Below are positions 23,129 through 36,600 of a stretch of DNA of 64,000 nt, piece by piece. The notes below the pieces were generated by a model. That model had not been told where the DNA came from, ran no database searches, and was given only the letters and a program-made list of their open reading frames with translations. The translations under genes and the position numbers were made by a program. The stretch spans positions 59,809,950 to 59,873,949 of the forward strand of contig CM069442.1 of NCBI GenBank assembly GCA_035610835.1, given 5' to 3'. Positions within the stretch are counted from its first letter, which is position 1. Every line of letters starts with the position of its first letter. The DNA is from Ophiura sarsii (taxonomy: Eukaryota; Echinodermata; Ophiuroidea; Amphilepidida; Ophiuridae).

Positions 23129-23170
23129 TATTCAAATGTAAGATTAGATATTCAAATGTAAGATTAGATT
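23129..23170 (+). repeat. Two-copy 21-bp tandem repeat
   Basis: ATATTCAAATGTAAGATTAG occurs twice in direct succession. Confidence 0.8.
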
Positions 23171-23450
23171 AGGCTATTGCCTTATTTAGGCTTATTTAAG
23201 AAAATAAGGAGTCCATGTAAAAGTTCAGCTATTGAGAGTTTCATACACTATTCATGTAAACATACTTTTTATCCATGATAATGTATGCCAATCAATATAA
23301 TCCATGTAATTTCAAAACAAAATACAAACCATCTATTAAATGCAACTGACAAGGTAGCAGTTTAACACAGAGCGGATACTATTGACTAATTAATTACAGT
23401 TGGAATAAAAATAGCCAAACAATAGGATTAAAAATAAACAAACAAGTTTT

Positions 23451-23530
23451 ACACCAGTCTCATTACAGGGTGTTTCCATAAGGTGACCTTACACCAGTCT
23501 CATTACAGGGTGTTTCCATAAGGGGACCCA
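23451..23530 (+). repeat. Two-copy 40-bp tandem duplication
   Basis: ACACCAGTCTCATTACAGGG + TGTTTCCATAAGG is present twice in tandem (23451 and 23491) with almost no divergence, so it is recent. Confidence 0.85.
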
Positions 23531-24168
23531 CTGCACGCTGACCCACTTTAGAATTTGGCAGTATTTGCGGAATAAACCATGGAGCTTATTACAGCAGAGT
23601 AAGTCATCATCGTGGATGCCTGGGTGCAAACAAATCATTATAGTGTTCCATTTTGCCTATATGGTTATAATTATAATAAAACTTTGGTAGAAGGTATTAA
23701 ATAAGAATGTGGGAACTTGCACAGAGGATCAAAGGGTTGACAATCATCCACCAGTAAGCACCAACTTATATCTCTCTAAAAGACGTAAAGTGGTTCGTTG
23801 CAACATGGGACAAAGCATTCAACTAGAGAAATCAACAGATTCTTTTTATTTACTTGCCTTTTGGAGACAACTTGTTACGCTCTGGAGTGAGGATACTTTC
23901 AAAGTGTTGATGTCTACCTTTTTACACCATTAGAGGGTTTTCTGATCCATACCCTGTTTACCCTCAAAAGTTACAGGTAAATTCACTGTATAATTTCATG
24001 CCAACAAAATGCATTTGATTTCAATTTAAGCATGACTATCCCTGAAATAGCCTCTACATACACTCAACATAATATAAGTAGATATAGGAAATCAATGCAA
24101 AATTGTCCCTGCTGTGACTGAAATGATGCAAGTTATTTGGCAAAATATGCAATTGCAAATGATTTCAT

Positions 24169-24535
24169 ATACACTGCAGTCATCTCCATATAGCTTTGCA
24201 ATCATTGTTTCAGTCACCTGCAGTGGGTGTCACATTGCTTCTACAGTGTATATGGGCTAATTTGCATACAAAGTTCCTCCAGGTTTTCAAACCTTTATTT
24301 TGACACCTGTTTTCCAATTCTTTATTTGCAAATTAGAACCGATCGTATATTTTCGGATTTGAAATGGTCTATACACTGCAGTCATCTCCATAGCTTTGCA
24401 ATCATTGTTTCAGTCACCTGCAATGGATGTCAAATTGCTTCTACAGTGTATATGGGCTAATTTGCATACAAAGTTCCTCCAGGTTTTCAAACCTTTATTT
24501 TGACACCTGTTTTCTAATTCTTTATTTGCAAATTA
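24169..24535 (+). repeat. Direct duplication of about 166 bp
   Basis: 24169-24335 and 24371-24535 are about 95% alike (both start ATACACTGCAGTCATCTCCA and end TTTATTTGCAAATTA). They are separated by about 35 bp. Confidence 0.88.
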
Positions 24536-24590
24536 TGACTTTACCAATAAACTTCAGAGGAAAAAGAATTTCATAATAATAAATAAATAA

Positions 24591-25011
24591 GGGTGCACAC
24601 CACTATTACAATCAATGCGCGACCTCATTAAGATCGCCATCACGCAGCTAGTCCCTAAATAATGGAAAGAATTGTCCATATTGAAATTATTTGGCATTAA
24701 AAATGATTGAATTTGGTCTATTTGTTCCCTGAATTGTAGCCGATATATTTTGAACAAAAAGAGTATACATCGAACGTTTTATTTAAACAATATTGGCGGA
24801 TGGATACACATTGATCACAACTCGCTACAACGTGTGAATTCTTGTTCAAAATGACTACCCTGTATGAAGAGGCAAATATTGAAAAATGTAAATGGGCAAC
24901 TCAGTCAAAAATGTTATAAAAGGAATTGCAAGGTAACTCAAGTTATCGTCGTTTTCAGAAGGCATCTTTCCCATAGAAACACACTATAGCGCGTAATAGT
25001 GGTGTGCACCC
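24591..25011. mobile_element. 421-bp MITE with 19-bp perfect terminal inverted repeats
   Basis: GGGTGCACACCACTATTAC at 24591-24609 is exactly complementary to 24993-25011. ATAA flanks both ends as a possible target duplication. No coding content. Confidence 0.8.
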
Positions 25012-27860
25012 ATAAACACTGGTACTTTCATTGTAATCCTTGATAGAATGTCTGCAGTTATCCTGCTGTTGTCATGTTCTTCCAGTCTTTGATGAAGATC
25101 ATGGTAGATAGGTGGGAATCATTCATCACTTCCATCTTACATCACTCCCATGTTGGTGTCTAGGTTGTGACTTCTGTGAAAAGACAAACAGGGTGAATGA
25201 ACAAGAGAATGCATTAGGATTTATCTGGACACGGCATTATATTACCATATTAGGCATCATTGTATTCTCATCTTATCACTTTCCATACGGCAGTCGTATG
25301 CAGACGACAGTTTTAAAAATTTCACAAAATGTTTCAAAAATGTCAAATGATTGGAGTTCATCACCATATTTGGTATCAACATCCGAAACGCATTAAAATA
25401 AGTACAGACATGCCTTGTAATGGTTCAGTAATTCTTAAGATAAGACTAGAAAGATTTCTGAAAAATGTGTTTCGTATGGTAAAACTAATAGCCGTGTGGA
25501 AAGTGTTATAGAGGAGAGACACAACATTTAATATGCATACTCAAAATCTATTCTGTGACATTTAAATAAAAAATCCATTCTAACATTAATATATTGATAA
25601 GAAAACAACAGTATTATTATTTTTAACTATGTAACTAGAATGAAATTAATATGAAAAGAGATGAATTTGTATTTCCAAATAAAGCATGAATATGACCATG
25701 GCAGGTAATAAGAGCAAATAAATTAGAACAAGGAAAACATTGGAAATAGCAGCCGATAAAACAATGCACAAACAAATATTTAATATAATACAGTGAGTTG
25801 ACGGACTTCAAAAAGAAAATTTGGTAGAGATGCGAGCCATGCTACAAGCTTCATACTTTACAGCATTTACAATCATTAGGTGACTTGTTGGGGTGTGTAT
25901 GTGAAGAGAGTGTGTGTGATACAAATATGTTCTGGGCTCACATGAAAATATGGCACTTGTCTCTGACATGAGCAGTTTTTCCTCCTATCACACTAACGGT
26001 CACCTTACATAATAAGATTTTACTTTATCTTTGAAACAAATTGAATTATACCCTTGGTTTACTCCGAAGTGCCTTTCAATATATCGTTGCTGTTCTGGCA
26101 AAACCTGGTATGTATCTCCATCCGGCCCTTCAGCATGCATACAAATAATACTTCCTATGTATAACCTTTGGGCAATCTGCTCTAAACATGTTCAAGGGCC
26201 AAAAACACACCTACCAAACCTTGCAAGTGCTTTTGCCCCTGAACATGTATAAAGCAACATTTCCTATGCATAACCGTTGGGCAGGTTTACTGTATATACA
26301 TACTGAAGGGCCAGAAAAACATACAAGGTTTGACAGAACAACGACAATATGCTATATATGCTAAAACTTGAGCGTCATCATGTTAACTGTTTCAACAGGG
26401 GATACAGAAGTCAATTGTATTTCAGTGTAAGTATGGCAAATTGTGCCATCATAATCCTTTTGACTAACTTTGACCAAATTTGGTGTTTGCGTGTGTGTTT
26501 CAGATGTTTGTCATGCTTGGGAAATGCCTTCCACGAACATCAGCGTAGGGTCTCATATATTATCAATTATGCTGACAGGATTATGACTGTGATATCAATA
26601 AAATTGAATCTGCATGTGCATTCTGATTTGGAATGCAGGTGAGATTATAACCTACAACTTACCGCTATACATACAATCTGAAACTATTATACTAGTCTCA
26701 GCATTACCTTAATGCAGTATAAAAACACTTTTGAAACAATGGACAGACTACCATTGAAAGCAAGATTGTTCAACATAGGAGTGCATGCTGGGGCATACAT
26801 ATGAACTTTGAGTAACTTATTGTACAATTGCCACGTACCATAAATGGAACTATAGTCACCTTCAGTATTTAAATGCAAAGTCAGTGGGCGCATTTTCTAC
26901 AAACTAAGCACCTAGAGACAGCCTTCAAGCACCACTGCATAAAGAACAGTGCATAAATCAGATGCTCAATGCATCCCCCAAACTAGCCAGCGATTCTGAA
27001 GGGGACTAAAGAAGCTATGGGCCGTGTAAAATGTGGCATGAGTATAATAGTCTATTTCCCTGCCATGAGACAGCAACGTCACTGTGTTTTTCACTAACAC
27101 AGTTAATAAACACATGCATACTCCAGAGGCCCTGGTGTATATACACACACGTAGAAAGATAGAAGATACATACACATAAGCGCAGTGCATATGTGCTGCG
27201 CTTGTTAAATTATGACACTGTCCAGAAGAAGGTATATTGACTATAATATCCGTATCACTTTTTGCAATAAAAGGCAGCTTAATGTATATATTACCGCACT
27301 TATAGTTATATTCAAAGTAACCATTCAAGGATAATTGGTTGTGAGGGAAATTAATATTGATACCAAGATTGATCTAACACCCAGTAAAAAACATATGAGG
27401 GGAGATGAGAGATTAAGTTACCTCCATAATCCTTGACTAGTATAATTCGTCAGCAAAGTATGCAATCCGATTATCACTATGTTTACTGGATCACGCTTAT
27501 AAGTCCTGAACCCTGATCATAATTATCGCCGCATAAAGTCTATGGTATGTGCTTTTATTCCAAATGGTGTGTGATCCAGTTACCAAGGATTATTTAATCA
27601 CTTTGCTGATGAATCGAGCATGCAATACAGCAACTAACTTGTGCTTTGGTAGGCTGTTTCTAGGTGTGGAATTGGTCAGAATATGCTTTTGTTACCTCCC
27701 ACCTACCTTCAATAAATACATGTGCATATAAGGTTCTGGATTCTGAAGATAACTCTAGGACTGGTACATTACTGTATGGAACAATTTATACTTGCTTTCA
27801 CTAGTGTTCATTCATAAACAATATAAACTTACATATAATTGTTCAAAATGGCAAAATAAT
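25012..27860. other. Intergenic DNA between CATSPER4 and TMEM30A, no gene seen
   Basis: AT-rich. A diverged pair of segments around 26145-26290 shares CTATGTATAACC-like words. A short alternative TMEM30A terminal exon could start at 25171 (minus), but a better one exists at 30630-30690. Confidence 0.45.
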
Positions 27861-27957
27861 GTTGTAATATTAGTGTTAGAATACAATTCTGACCCTTATG
27901 TAATATGAGTGTTAGAATATCATTCTGACCCTTATGATGTAATATGAGTGTTAGTGC
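27861..27957 (+). repeat. Short tandem repeat, about 42-bp unit
   Basis: Two and a half copies of a unit with GAGTGTTAGAATATCATTCT and GACCCTTATG. Confidence 0.75.
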
Positions 27958-28138
27958 AACTGACTGTTAGTCCCTGTTTTATTATTATGCCAATGTATGG
28001 TGTAGATTTGTACTGACATTTGCCGAGGTTAAGCACGGGGCAAGAAGTTAAAGGATGGTTGAAAAGATGAAACATGGTAAACATATGACACATGTACAAG
28101 GATGGTGATGTTGTTGGCATAAGGGAAATAATTGCCCA

Positions 28139-28422
28139 TTAGGCGAAAAAACAACGACAACACTGTTCTACGGGCAAAGGGACCTCTCAGGTAGGGTCAA
28201 TAGGGTGTCATTTGTTATGTTTTGGGATTTTTTTCCCTAATTTTTTTGGTGAAATTGTGAAATTTTCAAAAATAAATCAACCAAAAAAAATCAAAAATTT
28301 CCACTACGAAAATAAAAAATTTGCAAAATATTCAAACATTTTCCATTTTTTTTAAATAAATAAAAAATTCTTTAAAAATGGATCGAACGGGCCTGTAGAA
28401 CAGGTTTCTTTTGTTGCCTTAA
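28139..28422. mobile_element. Small terminal-inverted-repeat element (TTAAGGCAAC family)
   Basis: The ends TTAGGCGAAAAAACAAC and GTTGCCTTAA are inverted. Inner words CTGTTCTACGGGC and GCCTGTAGAACAG pair as well. The middle is very A/T-rich. It resembles elements at 36934 and 44140. Confidence 0.6.
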
Positions 28423-30629
28423 TATGGGTAAATTTAGGAAGCACCAGGTGTAATGACTCTTGTGATGAAAGAGGCATGCAGAAAAGTTAAAATGACAGAC
28501 TCGCAGCAGAATACATGGTCATGAGTCAATGACAATGCTTAGAAGAATGACCTTTTTTTTTAAAAACATTATCTTACAAATAAATTGATACATTTAAATT
28601 TTAAATCTTAACTGTATAAATGGCCATATAACAAAAATTAATAAAGGTTTCACATTTTTAACTATTGGTAAATAGAGGTGATCCTTATTTGTTTACAATA
28701 TTAAACTTAATAAAAAATTGCAACTCTTCTTTCAGGTCAACAGAACATGGAGAATGGGTTGGATCCATATTAATTGTTGTCTAATTGATAAAGGTATAGG
28801 AATACCAACTGAAGTAACAAATCTTTATTTTATAAATGCATCACAGCATTGACATTATCTGTCTTAACTAATTCAGATTTAAAACAAAATAAAAAATAAG
28901 GTGTAATTAAAAATAATTAAAAACTTCAAAAGAGGCTTGAAAAGAAAACCAGATTATTTTTGTTACTTGGCCTTATTCATTTTACATATTTTATTCAATA
29001 AATATTTCTTTATTAACAAAAATAAATTATATCTTAAACCAATCTATTTAATACTACCAGTTCATTTATTTACGAAATCAATGTTAAGAAATTCTATATG
29101 AAATAAAATAAAATGTTTAGAATAGAAACAGATTGCAACAGCCAACCATATAACAAGTCCAGTCTGCAACATAGGGAATTATGCAAAAATACAAAAATCA
29201 AAACAAATTTGAACTACAATAAAGTACATGTTGGACCTAAACGTGTGATAGCGATTCATGATACTGGATCAGATTTATGGTAAGAATTTGGACACTATGG
29301 AATGGATAACTTGAATATTGTTAATTTAAAGAAATACTGGGGTTAGTGGATGGGGAGGTTGGAAATGCAAGGCTTATTAACCGATATTGGATAGCCTACT
29401 AGCTAAAAGCGAAACGGAAAATGTTAAATCTGTATTTTAATTTAGAATGGAATAAAGCTAAATATATATTGCACTTTCTTCCTTAAATCTGTTCCAGGAG
29501 CATGAAAGAGGACCAGAATCTCTTGCATGCATGCTAATAAGATGAAGAGATAAATTATTTCTATTTGATCAATTTTGTTCCCAATGCATTGGTTTTTATA
29601 TGTATTTATTTATTTTCATTTACTTAAAATATACATTTCATGATTACTGCCAATTTAAAACTGATCAGACTATAGCGTTGCCATGGATGCAATGAATTGA
29701 ATTCATAATAGAAATGGTTTAATTATTGAATTCAAAAATGACTTTGGTTGCAAAGATGCATGCATCAATGAAATTGAATGCACTTAAAAACCTTGCCAAT
29801 ATATTTGATAGCATGGTATCACTAGGTTGCCATGGTGCATTGAAATGGTTGTCATGGGAACATAATATTGAAGAGTGGTATGTTTTGGGTGATACAAATT
29901 GAGAATTCTGTTTCAGTATTGAATGAATTGATTGCTTTAGACTGTTACCTGGACTATATGTCCCTTAGATCTCTGCTATTTTCTAGTTGTTCTTTAAAAC
30001 TTAAAGGTCTATATTAATAAAATAGTGAGATACACAATAATTATGATTAAATGATACTGTTATTATTAACTATATACATGGCAAACAATCCTTTACGCCT
30101 GTTATTCCTGTGACATGACAAATTATCAAAAACTGCTGAATACAAAGAATATAATTAAAGCAAAATATAAAAGGCACAGAAAAGTTGCAACCAACAAGGG
30201 CCAATCAACAGCCACCAAAAAGGCGAAGAGAAGGTGTCTGCCCCAACCACCAACATGCAAGTTTGTGTTTCTCCACATAAGACATTTGCACTGAAACAAG
30301 GTATAATTCTCATTATCTAGTAGGCATAGTCCCTGAGCTCATACACAAAAACATGGCAATATTTTAATGCCATATACATGTACCTAGGTAGAGATAAAGC
30401 AAGAATATGCGATAGTAAAGATCCAAAGCAATGCCCCGACAGGTAGCACCCGCACTAATTAATCCCTGTACCATTTAAAGCAAGATTTTAAGATAAATAC
30501 TGGTAACCTATATGTCTTTGACTATAAGTATGAGCTACCCAAGCAAGGTTGCATTATGGGTAACTGCATTAGATGTAACTGCATTGAGGTGGGTTATAAA
30601 ATACCATGGTAATATGATACTTACATAAT
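28423..30629 (-). other. Probable TMEM30A 3' untranslated region and downstream AT-rich DNA
   Basis: This lies directly past the TMEM30A stop on the minus strand. No frame is convincing. Minus-strand AATAAA signals (TTTATT on plus) occur near 29604-29612 and again near 28825, either of which could end the message. GTTGCCATGG words at 29679 and 29824 resemble RFX half-sites, of unknown meaning. Confidence 0.4.
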
Positions 30630-30690
30630 CTATATATTGACAGTGTTGCCACTACTATACGCATCAACACCAATCCCGGCTTGATTACGC
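30630..30690 (-). CDS. TMEM30A: TMEM30A exon 8 (C-terminus and stop)
   Basis: A 61-bp terminal exon after a pyrimidine-rich acceptor (CTCCCTATAAACCCCACAG). It supplies [19 protein letters not shown] and TAG. The phase fits exon 7, and the SSxNT...I ending resembles the vertebrate TMEM30A C-terminus. Confidence 0.72.
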
Positions 30691-33600
30691 CTGTGGGGTT
30701 TATAGGGAGGGCGTCACACACAAAACGATGATACACGAATTAAACTCACATCAAACTAAACTACTGATAGATAGAGCTGAGCCAGACAGGGACCGGGATA
30801 ACAGATGACCACAGGAACTCATGGTCAAGAGAATGGCAGTGTGTTAACCCTGATAAAGTGTGTTCACTGTGCCGTCATATAAAGGGGATCCATCCACTTG
30901 ACCAATGCATGAACTTTATTTGAATACCTATCTAACGCTAATTTGACAAAAATGCTTCTGTCAATCCAAGGAGTTCATTTTAAAATGACATTAAGAGACC
31001 CCAGAGAATGCTTACTTGAGTTGGATAGTTGTCAGTGGTCATGTTGAGATATGATAGGGAAACAGCATGGCATAATCTATACACGTCCGTGTAATATGCT
31101 TATCAATATATAGTTTTAACTTTTCGACCGTGAATTTTGGTGGCACATCTGAAATCAAATGTTTTTACAGTGTTTATTGTACTCTCCCAGCATTGCAGGA
31201 TTGTGTCATTGTCATAAATATCAAACCAAGGAAGCAATAGCAATTCCTAAAGATATAAGCAATTTATTATATTTCATATATAGTGTCTACTCTGCAAGCG
31301 TATTAAAGCACCTGATCAGCCAACGTTCATGCAAAGCCATATCAGGGTATCACACACTTCAAGATATCAATCATTTAAAGACTCAGGCAAACACTGACTG
31401 AAGGCAATGCAAAGTTAACTTTAGCAAAAAGCAAGGGGGCAGGTATAATGGGTGTGATACATGTGTGTTATGGAGGGCTAATTCATTTATACACATGACT
31501 TTGTAAAACTTAAATATTTCATATTTTAAGATTAAGACTAGGATTAAGATTAAGATTAAGTCAATATCAATCCACCTGTTTATTATAAATATTAGTGGAT
31601 CTGAAAATGAAAGGTAAGGAAATATGAAAGAACATACATACAAATATGATATACAATAACAATTATAGGTCACAGGCATGCATCAATTACAAGCATGATA
31701 AGTGCCTTGTGGTAACGATATGATGCACTTTGATACACCATGTAATTGATGGTACATGCCTGGGACCCAAAGTATATAGCATCAGGTGAAGTAAATGTTT
31801 CCAGACAGTTAGTTATGTCTTGAAACATTTGTGTGTTCACCAATGATTTGAGTTACTGTATGAGAGGATTTGTTTTGGTGAGGGTTAAATGTTATAGATT
31901 TATTGCACAAAATATTGTGGTGGATATGGGGGGGGGGGCTGTTATGTTGTTGACTGACATAACACTATTTCAAAGAAGCAAAATAACATAATTCCAAAAT
32001 ATTTTGGTTTATTTTCTCTTTATTCAAATTCAGGTTTTTTTCTGTGATTTACTCTTCAAGTTCTAAACTGTCAACTGTTGGAAACATCACAGAAAAAACC
32101 AAATTGGATGAAAAGAGAGTGATATTATTTAGCTGTCACAATACAGAAAGGTTATACGGAAAGAACTGTGCAACAACTTGCTTTATAATAACCAAAACAC
32201 ATTTGAACATAATACTTCATGCATGATATCAAAACATTAACAGTGCAGTAAGTTTCATGTGCATTATTTATATTATAGGTCCAAAAGACATGGAATGGGT
32301 TATACTGAAGTATGTGTGTAAATATATATGGATGTGTGAAATGCATCACTTACAAAAATGGAAAATCATGAGTGATTTTAACATTTCAAACATTTTTTTC
32401 TTTTACCCTGTCAAAATGTGTATAAATTATTATTACTTTCAAGAATGTTATAAATTGAGCTACCGTGGCACTGGGAAAAGAGAGAAGCTGAGCATCACAT
32501 GAATGCAGTCAATGCGAAAGATCACACCTTTATATTTAAAATTATATGTTTTCATAAATTTTAGACTGCGCAAATTGGTGTGTGACTTTTATTTGCCCAT
32601 TGTCCAAAGTTAATACTAAATAGGGCTCTTTTAAGAATATCGCATTTAGCTTGAATGGGAGTATGAATTGGAAATTAAATGCTATCCAAATTGTTGACCA
32701 TCCAATTTTATTTCGTACTGATCAAAAGTTCTATCATTGAAAAGAAGCAAAGGGTAATGGCAATGTCTAACATAGCAAACCTTGTGGAAAGATAAAATGG
32801 TTCCCTGTATGCAATTTTACCACCAAACCTAGTGAGTTTAATTAAAACACTATTAATTTCATCAGAACAAGAAGTTAGTGTATCCGGATAAAATAAAATA
32901 CACACATGACCAAGCTGCAAGTGTGCATCATTCATAATATATTTGTTGTCATTAGTTGGCTAGCTGGTAACTCACATACCAATGTTTTGCTGGTTGCAGG
33001 TCTGTTTATTCACCTCATTCTTGATCAGAATGAGACACTGCTCTGTTGAGTCGATGGATACAAACAAAGGAAAGACATGGGGAGATAATAAAGCATTGCA
33101 TATTGTGTTTAATATAGGGTTGGGTTTTACAATCAATGGCATAGTCCGTAACTGTGTAACTAAGAATGAACAATTAGCATTGCATACTGGGTTTAACATT
33201 TGGGTAATGGTATGGGTTTAAAATTGACAACACAGTATACATTGTGTAACTAAGAATGAACAATGAGCATTGCATACTGGGTTTCATTGGGTAATGGGTA
33301 TGGGTTTAACATTTACGACGCAGTCCACACATTGTGTAATTTGAATGAGTGAAAGACTGAACATTGAGTGACAGCCACAGACAAGACAAAACATAACATG
33401 GAACATGTTCATCAATGGGTCTTCGTGTAAGCATAGTGGGGCTTGAGTAATTTGTAAGATGTCTGTTAATTGAGTGTCTTTTTGCTTTCGGATGAGTCTT
33501 GTTGTATAATTTATTTCTTATGTATTTTGTACATCAATTTTGAACCAATTTGAATAATATACTGTCCCTAGATGTGGTTCCATGTATTATTAGGTTTTTG

Positions 33601-36600
33601 ATTGTCATGTGTGAATCTGTGTATGTGTCATGTAACAACAGCCTACCTGTCCATGGATAAAAGCAAGAGAAGATTTCAGTAGCTTCCCAGAAATAATTGT
33701 ATCCGATCGCATCGCATTACCCTGTCTAATTAACTTATACTTCCATTACTTTTGTAGAAAATGGTTCCCTTCGTTGTTAAAATAAACTGGGTAAACATGA
33801 ATTGATAAAACAAAACATACCAAGTGCAATTTCCAGTCTTACTCTATTCATTTAGGTTATTCTTTTCACTGTCGATTGATGTTATAGAGGAAAATACTTC
33901 TTTTGAAAGATTTAAAAGCATAAAAGCACAATGCATTTTGGGAAGGTTCTTTTCTTGCTGGCTATACTATTCTACCGTCTATTGTCATCATAATTTCAAT
34001 AGAGTCCGATAGCTGAATGTATCCACATGGATAGAAATACTTACAAAGGCTTATAATAATTTATCCATGGATGTATGGAGCGTGTAAGATGATATAGGCC
34101 TTAAAAATTCATAGCGGGCAATTCAAAAGTGAGTTTTACACGCGGGTGCTCTAACAGGTGCTGTGACGCTAGCGGATTTGAAATCGGAACCGTTCCCATA
34201 ATACGTTATATTTTTTTATATTTTTAGCTTTTAAAAGTAATATTTCTCTCTATAACATGAATCGATAGTGAAAAAAATAACATCAATGAATACAGCAAAA
34301 CCAGAATTTGCCAATGGTGTGTTTTGTTTTGCTATCAATTCATGTTTACCAAGTTTATTCCGGACCACAAAGGGGAACCATGTACAAAAGTAGTGGGAGT
34401 ACATGTATGTCTTTATCCAGATTCTGTGCTAATTTGACAATGTGAAGGCATATAGTGTCCCCATGAAAGACTGCTATCTTTTCTGGCATCCAATATATCC
34501 AGTTGAATGGTAACATACAAACATTTATACTTGAAACTAATACTAGTAATAGCGGCAGGTGATATGTAACAGTGTACTGCAGTTATTTTTTATTCATTTG
34601 TCTTTTTTCATTTTCATTTGTCGAATTTACATGCAATTATCTAATAAAAGAACTGTGCTGTGCGACATTCCTTTTCTAAATGAAACTAAACCGTGCACTT
34701 GCATAGATATATAAAATCAACCTATACCTGACTGGGGACGGTGGTGGGTGCGGTTCTGGGCAGGGATTATGAGGCATAAACCAATGAGTGAATCGGTTGT
34801 GAAGCAAGGATGTCATCAATTTAGATCTGGTCTCGTGAGATGGAACGTCATCTTCTACACCTGGTGGACTACTGTGTTTCACAAAAGCAGTGACCCATTA
34901 AAATATATCGATCATCACTAATATCAAATTTCATGCATAACGACTAAAATACCCATCACCAAACACTTGCATCATACCAGCCTAGCGTAAGATTGGGTTG
35001 AGAACTGTACTAGCAAATAAACCTCCTCTAAATAAACTGTTTCCTTCACCATCTAACAAATCAATATATTTGTAACATTCTCATCAATTTGTCATAACAT
35101 GGCAAAACACCTCAATGAGGTCACTCACAATAGACCTCATTTCTGATCATTAGAATTCATTGATATTGATATATTTCATCATGACAATCGATAATTAGTC
35201 ATTTAGGCCACAATGATATGGGTCATACGCATAAGTGATTTTTACTTTATTATGACTTTGCATTAGTCTTGGTTCAAGTTTTATGGGAGCTTTCACTGCT
35301 TGTACATATGGTGATGCAAAATATCCTTATGGAGCCAAACGTTAGACTTGCTTAAGGTTGGTGTCAACCCTGTTTGGCGCCAAATTATCAAGCACTGTAA
35401 CTTTTAAATTATAAATGTGATGTACATAAAATTATACATTTTTTGTAATGAAATGAGTCAGAGAATCCATTTTTGGTATCAAATTTTACTAAAATTAGTG
35501 TTTTTTACATTTTTGCCCAAAAATCACCTTTTTGGCGTCACAAATTTTCAGACAACCTAGCAATATCAGTTTTTGATTAAAAATTCCATAATTTCACCAA
35601 AATCATCTGAAGTCAATTATCTAGGAGCGAATTTTTTGTTTTGGCTTAAAATTTGTTTGTTTTGAAAATATTGACCAAAAAGTGCCAAAAATGAGATTTT
35701 TGAGATAAAAAACATTTTTTTGGCACTTTTTGGTCAATATTTTCAAAATAAACAAATTTTAAGCCAAAAAAAAAAATCGCTCCTAGATAATTGACTTTAG
35801 ATGATTTTGGTGAAATTTTGGAATTTTTAATCAAAAACTGATATTGTTAGGTTGTCTGAAAATTGTTGAAGCCAAAAAGGTGATTTTTGGGCAAAAAATG
35901 TAAAAATCACTAATTTTAGTAAAATTTGATACCAAAAATGGATTCTCTGACTCATTTCATTACAAAAAATGTATACTTTTATGTACATCACATTTATAAT
36001 TTAAAAGTTACAGTGCTTGATAAATTTGGCGCCAAATAGGGTTGACACCAACCTTAAAGTCACTTATAGGCCTACATGTACGTATGTGCCATACCTACTG
36101 GTTTTGCAATGCAGATTTACCATATGCACACTAATTTGTTCAGCATGTTGTATCATGTTGGTGACTCAGTGTATAAACAAGAATTTTGAACAAATATGAG
36201 AATGTCACAAATTCCAAGAACTAACCGAATTAGAGCCTATTAAGCTTTCCAGCAATATCCCTATATTTGGCACAGTTCAGTGTTGAGATCACGCAAACAT
36301 GTCAACTTTGTGAAGCACAAATCCCTCTCACAATCCATGATAATTTAGTCCATATTCAATCGTGGTGTATCTAATTTGCTGGTGCCCTGTTGGCTAAGGG
36401 TATGGTACCCTATAAATGTGGCACTTATATTGAGACATTTAAATGTGCTCTGCTATGTGTTGCTGCATATTACTATGTGTGATCATAGATAATCAAATTA
36501 AAGGGACAGCTTTTTAAATAAACCTTATTTTCTTGGATGAAGCTTTGTATGTCTTGGATCAAGATCGCTCAACAGTAACATTACATACAGTAAACTATAC

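Noticed and set aside
25100..25171. Terminal TMEM30A exon at 25.1 kb
   Set aside because: Phase and acceptor fit, but the encoded tail lacks likeness to the family, while the exon at 30630-30690 ends SSGNTVNI. Kept only as a possible isoform.
26966..27328. 120-codon minus-strand frame
   Set aside because: No family motif, cysteine/tyrosine-rich AT-type composition, and no splice or promoter context. It looks like chance.
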